NCBI GenBank assembly: GCA_004193205.1
Contig: RZUM01000002.1
Span: 806,001 to 870,000 of the forward strand
Direction: 5' to 3'
Source of the DNA: Gordonia sediminis
GTDB taxonomy: Bacteria > Actinomycetota > Actinomycetes > Mycobacteriales > Mycobacteriaceae
Length of the DNA stretch: 64,000 nt
Below, one piece after another: positions 35,158 through 43,987 of the stretch. Within the stretch, counting starts at the first letter, position 1, and the number at the start of each line of letters is the position of its first letter. Made by a program: the position numbers and the translations under genes. Under the pieces are notes generated by a model. The model was not told the DNA's origin, made no database searches, and saw only the letters and a program-made list of their open reading frames with translations.

Positions 35158-36011
35158 CGCACGTCCCCGTCACGGAGCAGATGCTCGACCGTCTCCCGGT
35201 CGTGGCCGCGCGCGGCGATCAGTTCCAGCGCGGCGCGCAGTTCGGCCAGCCGCCAGAACCGGACGCACTCGACGCGCCCACGAATCGGCGGGACGAGACG
35301 GTCGATTCGGCTGCGTTCGTGGAGCGCACCGTTGAGGGCCACGGCGCTCCCGCCCGCCGGGTCGCCCACGGCGATCAGCCGCAGCGCGGTGACGATCCCG
35401 AACCGGTCGATTCGGCGCAGGAGTCCGGTCCGCAGCGCGCGCTCGTCGGCGACGGTCTCGGCGAGGAATCGGCCGGTCATCTGAGGCATCTGGACACCCG
35501 CCGCGGCAAGACGGCGCAGATGGTCGAACTCGTCCGCGGTGAGATCGCTGCAGGCCAGCAGCGGGGAGATCGCGGGCACCTCGACGCCGAGGCTGCGTGC
35601 GCAGTCTGTGGCCACCGCCGCGGCGACCGAGGGTTCGCCGTGCGTGTCGGCCTTCCCGAGCACCATGATCGTGCGGTCGACCGGCAACGACGAGAGCAGG
35701 TCGTGATCGGCTCCGCGCGGCGGGCCGCCGAGGAGGTGGATCCACAGGTCCGCGTCCGGCGCCGGCCCGGTGGACTCGCCGGGTCCGATGGCGCTGACCC
35801 CGAGCCGCTCACGCATCGCGCGGGCCAGGGTGTCACGGCCCGTTCCGGGCCGTCCGCAGACTTGGACGTGCAGCGGCCGGGCGTAGCGGCGGCCGGCGGC
35901 CTCGAGGTCGGCGCGCGCCGCCGACGTGGGGGCGACGAGGTCGCCGAGGCACCCCGACTCCGCCATCCGGGCCAAGACGCCGGTGGACTCGATCGTCACG
36001 GCGTCCCCCAT
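35154..36011 (-). CDS. P-loop-like protein with altered Walker A, partner of the next gene
   Basis: 285 residues. CGRPGTGRDTLARAM near residue 50 has the shape of a Walker A loop but with Arg-Asp instead of Lys-Ser/Thr; MVLGKADTHGEP resembles a G4 motif. No membrane helix. ATG 36011 is preferred to the extended frame because everything upstream overlaps the divergent trmB promoter. The stop codon overlaps the membrane GTPase-like gene (ATGA). The two altered P-loop proteins are thus made together and probably form a pair; analogous paired genes (Rv0209/Rv0210) occur near pckA in mycobacteria. Function unknown. Confidence 0.68.
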   Translation of the reverse strand: MGDAVTIESTGVLARMAESGCLGDLVAPTSAARADLEAAGRRYARPLHVQVCGRPGTGRDTLARAMRERLGVSAIGPGESTGPAPDADLWIHLLGGPPRGADHDLLSSLPVDRTIMVLGKADTHGEPSVAAAVATDCARSLGVEVPAISPLLACSDLTADEFDHLRRLAAAGVQMPQMTGRFLAETVADERALRTGLLRRIDRFGIVTALRLIAVGDPAGGSAVALNGALHERSRIDRLVPPIRGRVECVRFWRLAELRAALELIAARGHDRETVEHLLRDGDVR

Positions 36012-36092
36012 GCCAGGCAATGTAGCGTCCCGACCGCCGCCACGCCCGCCTGACCGGCGCAAAAAGGTGTCGACTGTCCCCGACGACGCCCG

Positions 36093-36872
36093 ATGCGCAA
36101 CGATGGTCGGGTGAGCGAGAGCCTCGATCAGACGCGCGCATACCCGCGTGTGACCAGTTTCCGGTTCCGTCGGGGCACCCTGACGCCCGGTCAGCAGCGC
36201 AACTGGGACACGCTGTGGCCACGGCTCGGCCTCGACCTGCTGACCGGTTCGCAACCCTCGTCCCACCAGACGCTGGACCTTCCGGCCCTGTTCGGTCGGG
36301 AGGCACCGGTGATCCTCGAGATCGGCAGCGGAACCGGCATCTCCACGGCCGCGATGGCGGCGGCCGAACCCGAGGTGGACGTGCTCGCCGTGGAGGTCTA
36401 CCGGCCCGGCCTCGCCCAGCTCGTCGGACTCGTCGACCGCAACGGGCTCACCAACGTCCGGATGGTCCGGGGCGACGCCATGGTCGTGCTGACCGAGCTG
36501 CTGCAGCCGGAGAGTCTGACCGGGATTCGGGTCTTCTTCCCCGATCCGTGGCCGAAATCACGCCATCACAAACGACGGCTGCTGCAGAGTGGCACCATCG
36601 AGCTGATGGCCGACCGGCTTCGTCCGGGCGGCGTGCTGCACATCGCGACCGACCATGCCGACTACGCGGAGTGGATCGCCGAGCGTCTGGCCACCCAGCG
36701 CGCCGATCGCCCACATGTGATCCCGTTGACGCGGGAGGCACCGTTCCTCCTGGAGCGGCCGACCACGAAGTTCGAGGGCCGCGCCGAACGCGAGGGCCGC
36801 GACGTCAACGAGTTCGTCTACGTGCGACCTGTCCCGCCGGCACCACCGCAGACCGAAGGGGTCACCCCATGA
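36093..36872 (+). CDS. trmB: tRNA (guanine-N7-)-methyltransferase TrmB
   Basis: SAM-dependent enzyme that methylates G46 of tRNA. 259 residues with SAM motif EIGSGTGISTAAMA near 75 and the family-specific FFPDPWPKSRHHKRR near 150; the C-terminal TKFEGRAEREGRDVNEF helix is also typical. ATG 36093 is used, with GTG 36111 as an alternative; neither has a clear ribosome site. Divergent from the P-loop-like pair (81-bp gap) and overlapping the NYN gene (ATGA). Confidence 0.95.
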   Translation: MRNDGRVSESLDQTRAYPRVTSFRFRRGTLTPGQQRNWDTLWPRLGLDLLTGSQPSSHQTLDLPALFGREAPVILEIGSGTGISTAAMAAAEPEVDVLAVEVYRPGLAQLVGLVDRNGLTNVRMVRGDAMVVLTELLQPESLTGIRVFFPDPWPKSRHHKRRLLQSGTIELMADRLRPGGVLHIATDHADYAEWIAERLATQRADRPHVIPLTREAPFLLERPTTKFEGRAEREGRDVNEFVYVRPVPPAPPQTEGVTP

Positions 36873-37573
36873 CCGACGACACCGCCACCCAAACCCCTTC
36901 CACCGCAGATGATCCTGGTCGCAGGTTCGCCGAGACCATCTCCGGTGCGAGCGGGGCGCAGCGGGTGCTGCTGGTGTGGGACGCCCCGAACATGGACATG
37001 GGGCTCGGCGCCATTCTCGGCGGCCGCCCCACCGCGGCATATCGGCCGCGGTTCGACGCACTCGGCCGCTGGCTGCTGCAGCGCACCGCCGAGGTCTCGC
37101 GGGCTGCGGGCCCGGACGCGCGGGTCGAACCCGAGGCGACCGTGTTCACCAACATCGCCCCCGGCAGCGCCGACGTGGTGCGGCCGTGGGTGGACGCCCT
37201 CCGCAACGTCGGCTATGCGGTGTTCGCCAAGCCGAAACTGTCCGACGACAGCGATGTCGACGCCGACATGCTCGACCACATCGAACTTCGCAGGCACACT
37301 GTGGGACTAGCTGGGCTCATCGTCGCCTCGGCCGACGGGCAGGCGTTCCGGGAGCCGCTGCTCGAGGTGGTCGGCGACGGGACGCCGGTCACGGTGATCG
37401 GGTTCCGTGAGCACGTCAGCTGGGCCCTGACCACCGAGGAATTGGAGTTCGTCGACCTGGAGGACATACCGGGCGTGTTCCGGGAGCCGCTGCCGCGCAT
37501 CGGTCTCGACTCCCTGCCCGACGAGGGGGCCTGGCTCACACCGTTCCGGCCTCTGCAGGCCCTGCTGCACTGA
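36869..37573 (+). CDS. NYN (PIN-like) domain protein, Rv0207c-like
   Basis: 234 residues. NYN fold acidic residues are visible in LLVWDAPNMDMG, the middle DDSDVDADMLDHI and LIVASADGQAF, the arrangement of metal-dependent RNases of the LabA/YacP type. Translationally coupled to trmB by ATGA overlap; in M. tuberculosis Rv0208c (trmB), Rv0207c and mmpL3 are also consecutive. A role in RNA processing alongside tRNA modification is plausible. The C-terminal GAWLTPFRPLQALL motif is unexplained. Confidence 0.82.
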   Translation: MTDDTATQTPSTADDPGRRFAETISGASGAQRVLLVWDAPNMDMGLGAILGGRPTAAYRPRFDALGRWLLQRTAEVSRAAGPDARVEPEATVFTNIAPGSADVVRPWVDALRNVGYAVFAKPKLSDDSDVDADMLDHIELRRHTVGLAGLIVASADGQAFREPLLEVVGDGTPVTVIGFREHVSWALTTEELEFVDLEDIPGVFREPLPRIGLDSLPDEGAWLTPFRPLQALLH

Positions 37574-37605
37574 ACCCGGGTACCGTCCCCGAGCGGTCCC
37601 ACCGC

Positions 37606-37632
37606 CTCAGCCATCACTCAGGACCGGCTGAG
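37606..37632. terminator. Hairpin between the NYN gene and mmpL3
   Basis: CTCAGCC (37606-37612) pairs with GGCTGAG (37626-37632) around a 13-base loop, 32 bases after the NYN stop. No T run follows, so termination is uncertain; it lies 38 bases before the mmpL3 start and might instead be a leader structure. Confidence 0.35.
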
Positions 37633-37670
37633 AGAATCAACCGTCGTCGACCCCCAGGAAGGAAACAGGC

Positions 37671-40586
37671 GTGTTCGGAGCCATCGGCACATTCGTCTAT
37701 CGAATGCGCTTCGCGGTCATCGCGGTGCTCATCGCGTTGATGGCCGGTCTGGGCCTCTACGGGTTGGACCTCGGGAAGCATCTCAGCCAGAGCGGGTGGT
37801 TCGACCCGACGTCGGAGTCGGTGAAGGGGTCGAAGGTCGCCGACATCGCGCTCGGCCGCGACCACCGCTCGGACGTGATCCTGCTGATCACCCCGCCCGA
37901 GGGGACCACCGTCGACGACGCGGCGTTCGGCGCGAAGGTGGAGAACTTCGTCGACGACCTGATCGCGCAACACCCCGACATCGTCAACCGTGAGGATCCG
38001 GGCGTCATCGACCCGTTCTACCTGCGGGATCAAACACAGACCGCCAAGGCGGCCCAGGAGACCATCCGCGCGCGGACGTTCACTTCCGACGGTAAGCACG
38101 CGTTCATCAGCATCGGCGTCACCGGTGACGACGACACGACGGTACTGGCCAACTACAAGACGATCGAGCCGTTCTTCGACGACATCGCGCAGCGCTACAA
38201 CCTCGAGGGCACGGACTTCGAGCTCGCCGGACTGCAACCGGTGGCCGGCAGTATGGCCGACGGGATGGACGAGGACATCCGCCGGGCCGAGCTCATCGCG
38301 CTGCCCGTCGTCGCGGTGATGCTGTTCTTCGTCTTCGGCGGCGTGGTCGCCGCGTTCCTGCCGGTCCTGATCGGTGGTCTGACGATCGCCGGGTCGCTGG
38401 GCATCATGAAGTTCCTCGCCCAGGTCACCGAGCTGAACATCTTCGCCCAATCGGTCGTCACGCTGATCGGCCTGGGCATCGCCATCGACTACGGCCTGTT
38501 CATCGTGAGCCGATTCCGCGAGGAACTGGCCGAAGGTTATTCAACGAAGGCCGCGGTCCGAAGAACCGTGATGACGGCCGGGCAGACCGTCGTGTTCTCC
38601 GCGACCATCATCGTCGCCGCCCTGGCGTGTCTGCTGATCATGCCGCAGGGCTTCCTGAAATCGGTCGCGTACGGCGCGATCGCGTCGGTGTCGCTGGCCG
38701 CGGTCCTGTCGATCACCGTGCTGCCGGCCATCCTGTCGATCCTGGGGCGGCGGATCGACGCCCTGAGCCTGCCGTTCCTGCGCCGCACCAAGACCCGCGA
38801 GGAGATCGAAAGCGGGTTCTGGGGTCGGTTGGCCGGCTGGGTGATGCGCCATCCGGTCGCCACCGCGGTACCCACCGTGCTGCTGCTGCTCGTCCTGACC
38901 ATCCCGTTCGGCGGGATCAAGTTCGGCGGTATCAGCGAGGCCTACCTGCCGCCGGACAACCCCAACCGGGTCGCCCAGGAGCACTTCGACGAGTACTTCC
39001 CGACCGAACGCACCGAAGAGATCAAACTCGTCATCGCCTATGACCCCAACGACAACGACAGCGGCGAGAAGATCACCCAGATCGCCGACGCGGCGAACGC
39101 GATCCCGGGCTTCACCAAACAGTTCAGCCCGTCGTCCGACGGCGGCGCGCTGACCGGGCAGTACGGCGACAACGGACCACAGATCCTGCAGATGTCGGCG
39201 GGCCTGATCGACCGCACCACCGCCGGTGAGGCGATCAAGGAACTGCGCGCCATCGACACCCAGGGTCTGACGATGTGGGTCGCCGGCACGCCGGCGCTGA
39301 CCCAGGACTCGATCGATGCCCTGCTGTCACGGCTGCCGCTGATGGCGGTGCTGCTGGTGCTCGTGACCGGTTTCCTGATGTTCCTGGCATTCGGTTCACT
39401 CGTGCTGCCCATCAAGGCGGCGCTGATGTCGGCGTTGGGGCTCGCCGCCACCCTCGGCATCCTGACCTGGATCTTCGTCGACGGTCACGGCGCGTCGATC
39501 GCCAATTTCACCCCGGGCCCGCTGTTCGCGGCGGTGCTGGTGCTGATCATCGCGATCGTATTCGGCCTGTCCACCGACTACGAGATCTTCCTGCTGTCTC
39601 GGATGGTGGAGGCCCGGCAGAAGGGTGCGAGCACCACCGAGGCGGTGCGGGTCGGGACCGCGCACACCGGTCGGATCATCACCGCCGCAGCAGCAATCCT
39701 AGTGGTGGTCACCGGCGCCTTCGGGCTGTCGGAGATCGTGATGATGAAGTACATCGCCTACGGCATGATCGCCGCGCTCATCCTGGACGCCACCATCATC
39801 CGGATGCTGCTCGTGCCGTCGGTGATGAAGCTGCTCGGCGACGACTGCTGGTGGGCTCCCCGGTGGATGCGGGTGATGCAGCAGAAGATCGGGCTCGGTG
39901 AGACGGTCCTCGACGACGAGCCCGACGAGCTGCGCGACGGTGCCGCCGCGCGCAGCCGGTCGGCGGGCACCGTCGTCGCGGAGGCCCCGACGTCGCGGAT
40001 GGCCGCAGCACCCCGGACCGCGGCCGATCCGGCCACCCTCAGCGGCCGTGCCGTACCGCGCGCACAACGGTCCCGCGGCCCGGCCGCGGTCGCCGAGCGG
40101 CCGGCACCTGCACCGACACCTGGACCGACACCGCGACCGGCACCGGCCCGTAACGCCACACCGCCCGGGCCGCCCCCCGCGCGGGTCGCGCCACCGCCGT
40201 CCGCGCCACGGTCACGCCGTGCCAAGTCCGACAGTCCCGACACCGGAGGATGGCGTCTGGGCGCCGGCGGCATCCACCTGGCGGGGACCGAAGCGTCGGG
40301 GCCGGCTCCCGACAATTCGAACCTGGGTCGACGGCCCGCCCTCGACACCACCGGCAAGCGCCCACTGGCGGCGTCGATCGCACCGGAGGCACAGCGTGCG
40401 GCCGGACCGACGCCGGCTCGCAGCGCGGGTGAGACCCGACCGGCGAACAGCGACAACCGACCCGCAGCAGGCGACCGGCCCGACGGCCCGCGCCGCTCGG
40501 ACCGGCACGCCCGCTCCGACGAGGACGGCGGCAGCTCGCAGATCAGCGTCCAGGACCTGCTGCGTCGCAGCCGCTCGGAGAGCTGA
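37671..40586 (+). CDS. mmpL3: Trehalose monomycolate transporter MmpL3
   Basis: Essential RND-family flippase for trehalose monomycolate. 971 residues: helix 1, periplasmic porter domain 1, helices 2-6, porter domain 2, helices 7-12, and a long disordered tail of about 215 residues rich in Pro, Arg and Ala. The proton-relay Asp-Tyr pairs are GIAIDYGLF near 273 and GLSTDYEIFLLSR near 636. GTG 37671 has AGGAAGGAAA upstream. The tail ends SQISVQDLLRRSRSES, similar to the conserved C-terminal peptide of MmpL3. Preceding genes match the mycobacterial order. It works with the TmaT/MtrP-like proteins of this window. Confidence 0.96.
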   Translation: MFGAIGTFVYRMRFAVIAVLIALMAGLGLYGLDLGKHLSQSGWFDPTSESVKGSKVADIALGRDHRSDVILLITPPEGTTVDDAAFGAKVENFVDDLIAQHPDIVNREDPGVIDPFYLRDQTQTAKAAQETIRARTFTSDGKHAFISIGVTGDDDTTVLANYKTIEPFFDDIAQRYNLEGTDFELAGLQPVAGSMADGMDEDIRRAELIALPVVAVMLFFVFGGVVAAFLPVLIGGLTIAGSLGIMKFLAQVTELNIFAQSVVTLIGLGIAIDYGLFIVSRFREELAEGYSTKAAVRRTVMTAGQTVVFSATIIVAALACLLIMPQGFLKSVAYGAIASVSLAAVLSITVLPAILSILGRRIDALSLPFLRRTKTREEIESGFWGRLAGWVMRHPVATAVPTVLLLLVLTIPFGGIKFGGISEAYLPPDNPNRVAQEHFDEYFPTERTEEIKLVIAYDPNDNDSGEKITQIADAANAIPGFTKQFSPSSDGGALTGQYGDNGPQILQMSAGLIDRTTAGEAIKELRAIDTQGLTMWVAGTPALTQDSIDALLSRLPLMAVLLVLVTGFLMFLAFGSLVLPIKAALMSALGLAATLGILTWIFVDGHGASIANFTPGPLFAAVLVLIIAIVFGLSTDYEIFLLSRMVEARQKGASTTEAVRVGTAHTGRIITAAAAILVVVTGAFGLSEIVMMKYIAYGMIAALILDATIIRMLLVPSVMKLLGDDCWWAPRWMRVMQQKIGLGETVLDDEPDELRDGAAARSRSAGTVVAEAPTSRMAAAPRTAADPATLSGRAVPRAQRSRGPAAVAERPAPAPTPGPTPRPAPARNATPPGPPPARVAPPPSAPRSRRAKSDSPDTGGWRLGAGGIHLAGTEASGPAPDNSNLGRRPALDTTGKRPLAASIAPEAQRAAGPTPARSAGETRPANSDNRPAAGDRPDGPRRSDRHARSDEDGGSSQISVQDLLRRSRSES

Positions 40587-40640
40587 GCACTACCAGCCCG
40601 CCGTTTATCAATAGCGGGGCCCCGGCTATCAAAGGTGCCC

Positions 40641-40658
40641 TTGGTCAGGACTGGCCAA
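40641..40658. promoter_or_regulatory. Imperfect inverted repeat upstream of the aromatic-acid-type transporter
   Basis: TTGGTCAGGACTGGCCAA has seven-base arms with one mismatch around GGAC, about 70 bases before the ATG at 40728. It is the best operator candidate in the 141-bp gap after mmpL3; the regulator is not in the window. Confidence 0.35.
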
Positions 40659-40727
40659 AGACCTGATGTGATCGGATACACAACCACGCAGGATTGTCTC
40701 CCAGAACACCCACTACGGAGGCAGCCC

Positions 40728-42083
40728 ATGACCGCACCCACAACCTGGACCAGCGCGCAGCACAGACGCAGCGTGCTCTGGATCGTGACCCTCGCCGCCA
40801 TCGCCATCGTGTTCGATGGCTACGACCTGGTCGTCTACGGCACGGTCCTGCCGACCCTGCTCGACGACCCGACCCAACTCGGGCAGCTGAGCCCCGGCAC
40901 CGCCGGCGCCCTCGGCTCCTATGCGCTGATCGGCATGATGATCGGCGCGTTCATCGCCGGCACCTTCGGTGACCGGGTCGGGCGTCGCCGGATGATGCTG
41001 ATGAACATCGTCTGGTTCTCGGTCGGGATGGGCGCCACCGCACTCGCCCACAACGTCGTCACCTTCGGTGCCCTGCGGTGCCTGACCGGCGTCGGCATCG
41101 GCGGGCTCGTCGCCACCGTCGGCGCGTTGGTGGCCGAGTTCGCGCCGACCTCAAAGCGCAACCTGTTCAACGCCATCGTCTACAGCGGCGTCCCGTTCGG
41201 TGGGGTCATCGCCGCGGTACTCGCGCTGCTCTTCGCCGACCACCTCGGCTGGCGCGGACTGTTCTGGATCGGGGCGCTGCCGCTGGTCACCCTGCTGCCG
41301 CTGGCCATGCTCAAGATGCCCGAGTCCCCGCAGTGGCTGGTCTCCCGAGGCCGCATCGACGAGGCCCGCGCCATCGGCGTCAGCACCGGCATCCCTGTCG
41401 ATCTCGATCCGCGTCCCGCGGGCACCGTCGAGCCGGTCACCGAGCGGGTGGGCTTCGCCGCCCTCGCCTCGCGACGATTCGCCCTCCCGACCCTGCTCCT
41501 GGGTCTGATGAGCTTCGCCGGACTGCTGCTCACCTACGGCCTGAACACCTGGCTGCCGCAGATCATGAAGTCGGCAGGGTTCAACGCCAAGGGTTCGCTG
41601 TCGTTCCTGCTGGTCCTCAACGGTGGCGCCATCGTGGGCGGGCTCATCGCGGCACGGCTCGCGGATCGTCGCGGCCCGCAGCGCATCGTGGCGACGTCGT
41701 TCTGCCTGGCCACCTTCGCGTTGGTCTGCCTGACCCTCGGGTTCTCGCTGCCGGTGCTGCTCGCTGCCGTCGCGGTCGCCGGGACCGGGACGATCGGTAC
41801 ACAGGTGCTGATCTACGGCTACGTGTCGAACTACTACCCGACCTCCGCACGTGCGGCGGGTGTGGCATGGTGCGCCGGATTCGGCCGGTTGGGCGGCATC
41901 GTCGGACCGATGATCGGCGGTCTGCTCATCGGCGCGGGCGTCTCGTCGAACACCGCGTTCTACATCTTCGCCGGCATCGCGCTCGCCGGTGCGGGAGCCA
42001 CGTTGTTCGTGCCGCAGCAGGGCCGGGCATCGGTCGGCGCAGCCGATCGGCTCGCGGCCGGGAAGCTGGCCGCCGCCGAGTAG
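40728..42083 (+). CDS. MFS transporter, aromatic acid:H+ symporter (AAHS) type
   Basis: 451 residues, 12 helices. Helix 1 contains the AAHS signature FDGYDLVVYGTVLP with the acidic residues needed for aromatic-acid uptake; GDRVGRRRMML is the loop 2-3 motif; PTSKRNLFNAIVYSGVPFGG follows helix 5. PcaK/BenK-like substrates such as benzoate or hydroxybenzoate are likely but unproven. ATG 40728 has GGAGG seven bases upstream. No aromatic-degradation genes lie next to it; its neighbours are mmpL3 and a two-component system ending in a shared terminator. Confidence 0.9.
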   Translation: MTAPTTWTSAQHRRSVLWIVTLAAIAIVFDGYDLVVYGTVLPTLLDDPTQLGQLSPGTAGALGSYALIGMMIGAFIAGTFGDRVGRRRMMLMNIVWFSVGMGATALAHNVVTFGALRCLTGVGIGGLVATVGALVAEFAPTSKRNLFNAIVYSGVPFGGVIAAVLALLFADHLGWRGLFWIGALPLVTLLPLAMLKMPESPQWLVSRGRIDEARAIGVSTGIPVDLDPRPAGTVEPVTERVGFAALASRRFALPTLLLGLMSFAGLLLTYGLNTWLPQIMKSAGFNAKGSLSFLLVLNGGAIVGGLIAARLADRRGPQRIVATSFCLATFALVCLTLGFSLPVLLAAVAVAGTGTIGTQVLIYGYVSNYYPTSARAAGVAWCAGFGRLGGIVGPMIGGLLIGAGVSSNTAFYIFAGIALAGAGATLFVPQQGRASVGAADRLAAGKLAAAE

Positions 42084-42089
42084 CACGCC

Positions 42090-42141
42090 AGACCGGCGAG
42101 AAGCACCCCGCGCACGAGCGTGGGGTGCTTGTCGCCGGTCT
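42090..42141. terminator. Strong bidirectional hairpin between AAHS transporter and response regulator
   Basis: AGACCGGCGA (42090-42099) pairs with TCGCCGGTCT (42132-42141), continued by AAGCACCCC (42101-42109) and GGGGTGCTT (42122-42130): 19 pairs plus a G-G mismatch, with a 12-base loop. It begins seven bases after the transporter stop and its last base belongs to the response-regulator stop codon on the other strand, so it can end transcription from both sides. Confidence 0.85.
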
Positions 42142-42797
42142 TACTCGTCGAGACCGTGTTCGATCGCGTAGCGGGTCAATTCGACCCGGTTGCCGAGCTG
42201 GAGTTTGCGCAGTGTCGCCTGTACGTGGTTCTCCACGGTGCGATGACTCAACGACAGGCGACTGGCGATCTGCTTGGCGCTCAATCCTTTTGCAACGTAT
42301 CGGAGTACCTCGGTCTCCCGCGCGGTCAACGACGGCCCGCTGCCGTCCGGGTCCGGCGCCGACGACATCCGCCGGAACTCGCCCAACACCAGCCCGGCCA
42401 GCCCGGGCGTGAAGACCGCCTGCCCGGCGGCGGTGGCCCGGACCGCCGCGATCAGCTCCGCCTTCGACGCGCTCTTCACCAGATAGCCGCTCGCTCCGGC
42501 CTTCACCGCACCCAGCACGTCGTCACGTTCGTCGGACGCCGAGAGCACCAGCACCCGGCTCGACGGCGAGGAAGCCAGCACCGCCGCGGTCGCCTCGGCG
42601 CCATTGCCGTCCGGCAGCTGCATGTCCATGAGCACCACATCGGGGATCACCGCGGCGGCCCGGCGGCCCGCACTGCCGACCCCGTCGGCGGTCGCGACCA
42701 CGTCGAACCCCTCCTCCTCGAGGTCACGGGCCACCCCGTCGCGCCACATCGGGTGATCGTCGACGACCATCACCCGCAGCCTGCCGTGCTCGGTCAC
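42141..42797 (-). CDS. NarL/LuxR-family response regulator
   Basis: 218 residues: receiver domain with phospho-acceptor Asp58 in VVLMDMQLPDGNG and switch Lys in SGYLVKSASKAE, then a LuxR helix-turn-helix (LTARETEVLRYVAKGLSAKQIASRLSLSHRTVENHV). GTG 42797 overlaps the kinase stop (GTGA), and the protein begins TEHGRLRVMVVDDHPMW. Cognate to the adjacent kinase. Targets are unknown; the operon's first gene, an AI-2E family membrane protein, may belong to the same response. Confidence 0.93.
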   Translation of the reverse strand: MTEHGRLRVMVVDDHPMWRDGVARDLEEEGFDVVATADGVGSAGRRAAAVIPDVVLMDMQLPDGNGAEATAAVLASSPSSRVLVLSASDERDDVLGAVKAGASGYLVKSASKAELIAAVRATAAGQAVFTPGLAGLVLGEFRRMSSAPDPDGSGPSLTARETEVLRYVAKGLSAKQIASRLSLSHRTVENHVQATLRKLQLGNRVELTRYAIEHGLDE

Positions 42798-43981
42798 GGT
42801 TCCCGCTCCACCGGAATCGTCAACTCCCATTCTGTGCCCAGCCCGGGTCCGGATTCGAGGACTGCGGTTCCGCCGAGCGCCTCGATCCGGCCGATGATCG
42901 ATTTCGAGATCCCCATCCGCCCCTGCCGCTGCGCCTCCGCCACGCGACCCTCGGCGATCCCCACCCCGTCGTCGCGGATACTGATCACCAGATGATCGGC
43001 CAGGTCCTCGAGCAGCACAAAGGCCCGCGCATCGGGCCCGGCATGGCGTTCGGTGTTGTCGATCACGTTGCCGACGACCAACCGGATCTGTTCGGCCACA
43101 ACCGGATCGACGAGGACTGGGGCCGCAGGAGCGCTGACCGACACCCGCCCCGTGGCGAAACCCCGTAACAGCCCACCGAGATCCTCCGACGCCGCACCCA
43201 CGGCGATATCGGTCGCCGAACCGGAGATCAATCGCCGCAGCGCCCGCTCCTGCTCGCTCGCCATCTCTGCGAGTTCGGTTGTGGGGCCGCCGATCTCGCG
43301 ACCACGCCGGGAGATCAGCGCCAACACCTGCAGCACACCGTCGTGCACCTCGCGCGACAGCCGCTCGCGTTCCTCGGTGGCCGCGGCGATCCCCGCAGCG
43401 GTAACGAGTACCTCGTGGGCCCGGCGCGCGATGACCGCGGCCAGCCCGACGGCCATCCCGGTGGCGACGACGATGATGATGGTGGCGTTGCGCCCGAAGT
43501 TCAGATCGATGGCGCCCTTGACGAATACACTCGTGCCGCCGACGACGAGGCCGGCGACGATGCCCCAGATCGGGCCGCCCAACAACGCCACCGAGATGAC
43601 CGCGTTGACCGCCCACAGCGTCGTCGGCCAGGTCTGGTTGTCCATCGCCCAGGTCGTCGTGGCCACATACGATGTCGAGGCCATCAGAGCGCAGGCGACG
43701 ACCACTTCGGCGACCACCCAATACACGTTGCGACCGAAGCCGACGCAATAGGCGATTCCGCATGCCGCGGTCGCGGCCGACAGCAGACCGAACAGCACCC
43801 ACGCCGCCTCACCGTGTGCGAGGTCGTCGTTGACCGCGATCTGGAAGCCCAGCGCGTAGAGATAGGAGACCAGGCGGAAGAGTTGCGCGCCACGCCAGAG
43901 CGGACCGACCGGATCGGTGTCGACGGCCCTGGCCAGGGCGGCCGCCCGACTCGTGGTCCGAGCCGCGGATCGCTGGGTCAT
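42794..43981 (-). CDS. Sensor histidine kinase, DUF5931/MacS-like, HisKA_3 type
   Basis: 395 residues. About five or six membrane helices occupy residues 30-190 with no large extracellular loop, suggesting sensing within the membrane. The dimerisation helix carries the phosphorylated His in RLSREVHDGVLQVLAL near 211; the ATPase has an N box (NVIDNTERHAG), G1 (DDGVGI) and G2 (GRMGISKSI). Transcribed six bases behind the AI-2E gene and overlapping its response regulator. Membrane-stress or lipid sensing is a guess from topology. Confidence 0.9.
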   Translation of the reverse strand: MTQRSAARTTSRAAALARAVDTDPVGPLWRGAQLFRLVSYLYALGFQIAVNDDLAHGEAAWVLFGLLSAATAACGIAYCVGFGRNVYWVVAEVVVACALMASTSYVATTTWAMDNQTWPTTLWAVNAVISVALLGGPIWGIVAGLVVGGTSVFVKGAIDLNFGRNATIIIVVATGMAVGLAAVIARRAHEVLVTAAGIAAATEERERLSREVHDGVLQVLALISRRGREIGGPTTELAEMASEQERALRRLISGSATDIAVGAASEDLGGLLRGFATGRVSVSAPAAPVLVDPVVAEQIRLVVGNVIDNTERHAGPDARAFVLLEDLADHLVISIRDDGVGIAEGRVAEAQRQGRMGISKSIIGRIEALGGTAVLESGPGLGTEWELTIPVEREP

Positions 43982-43987
43982 CGTCGT

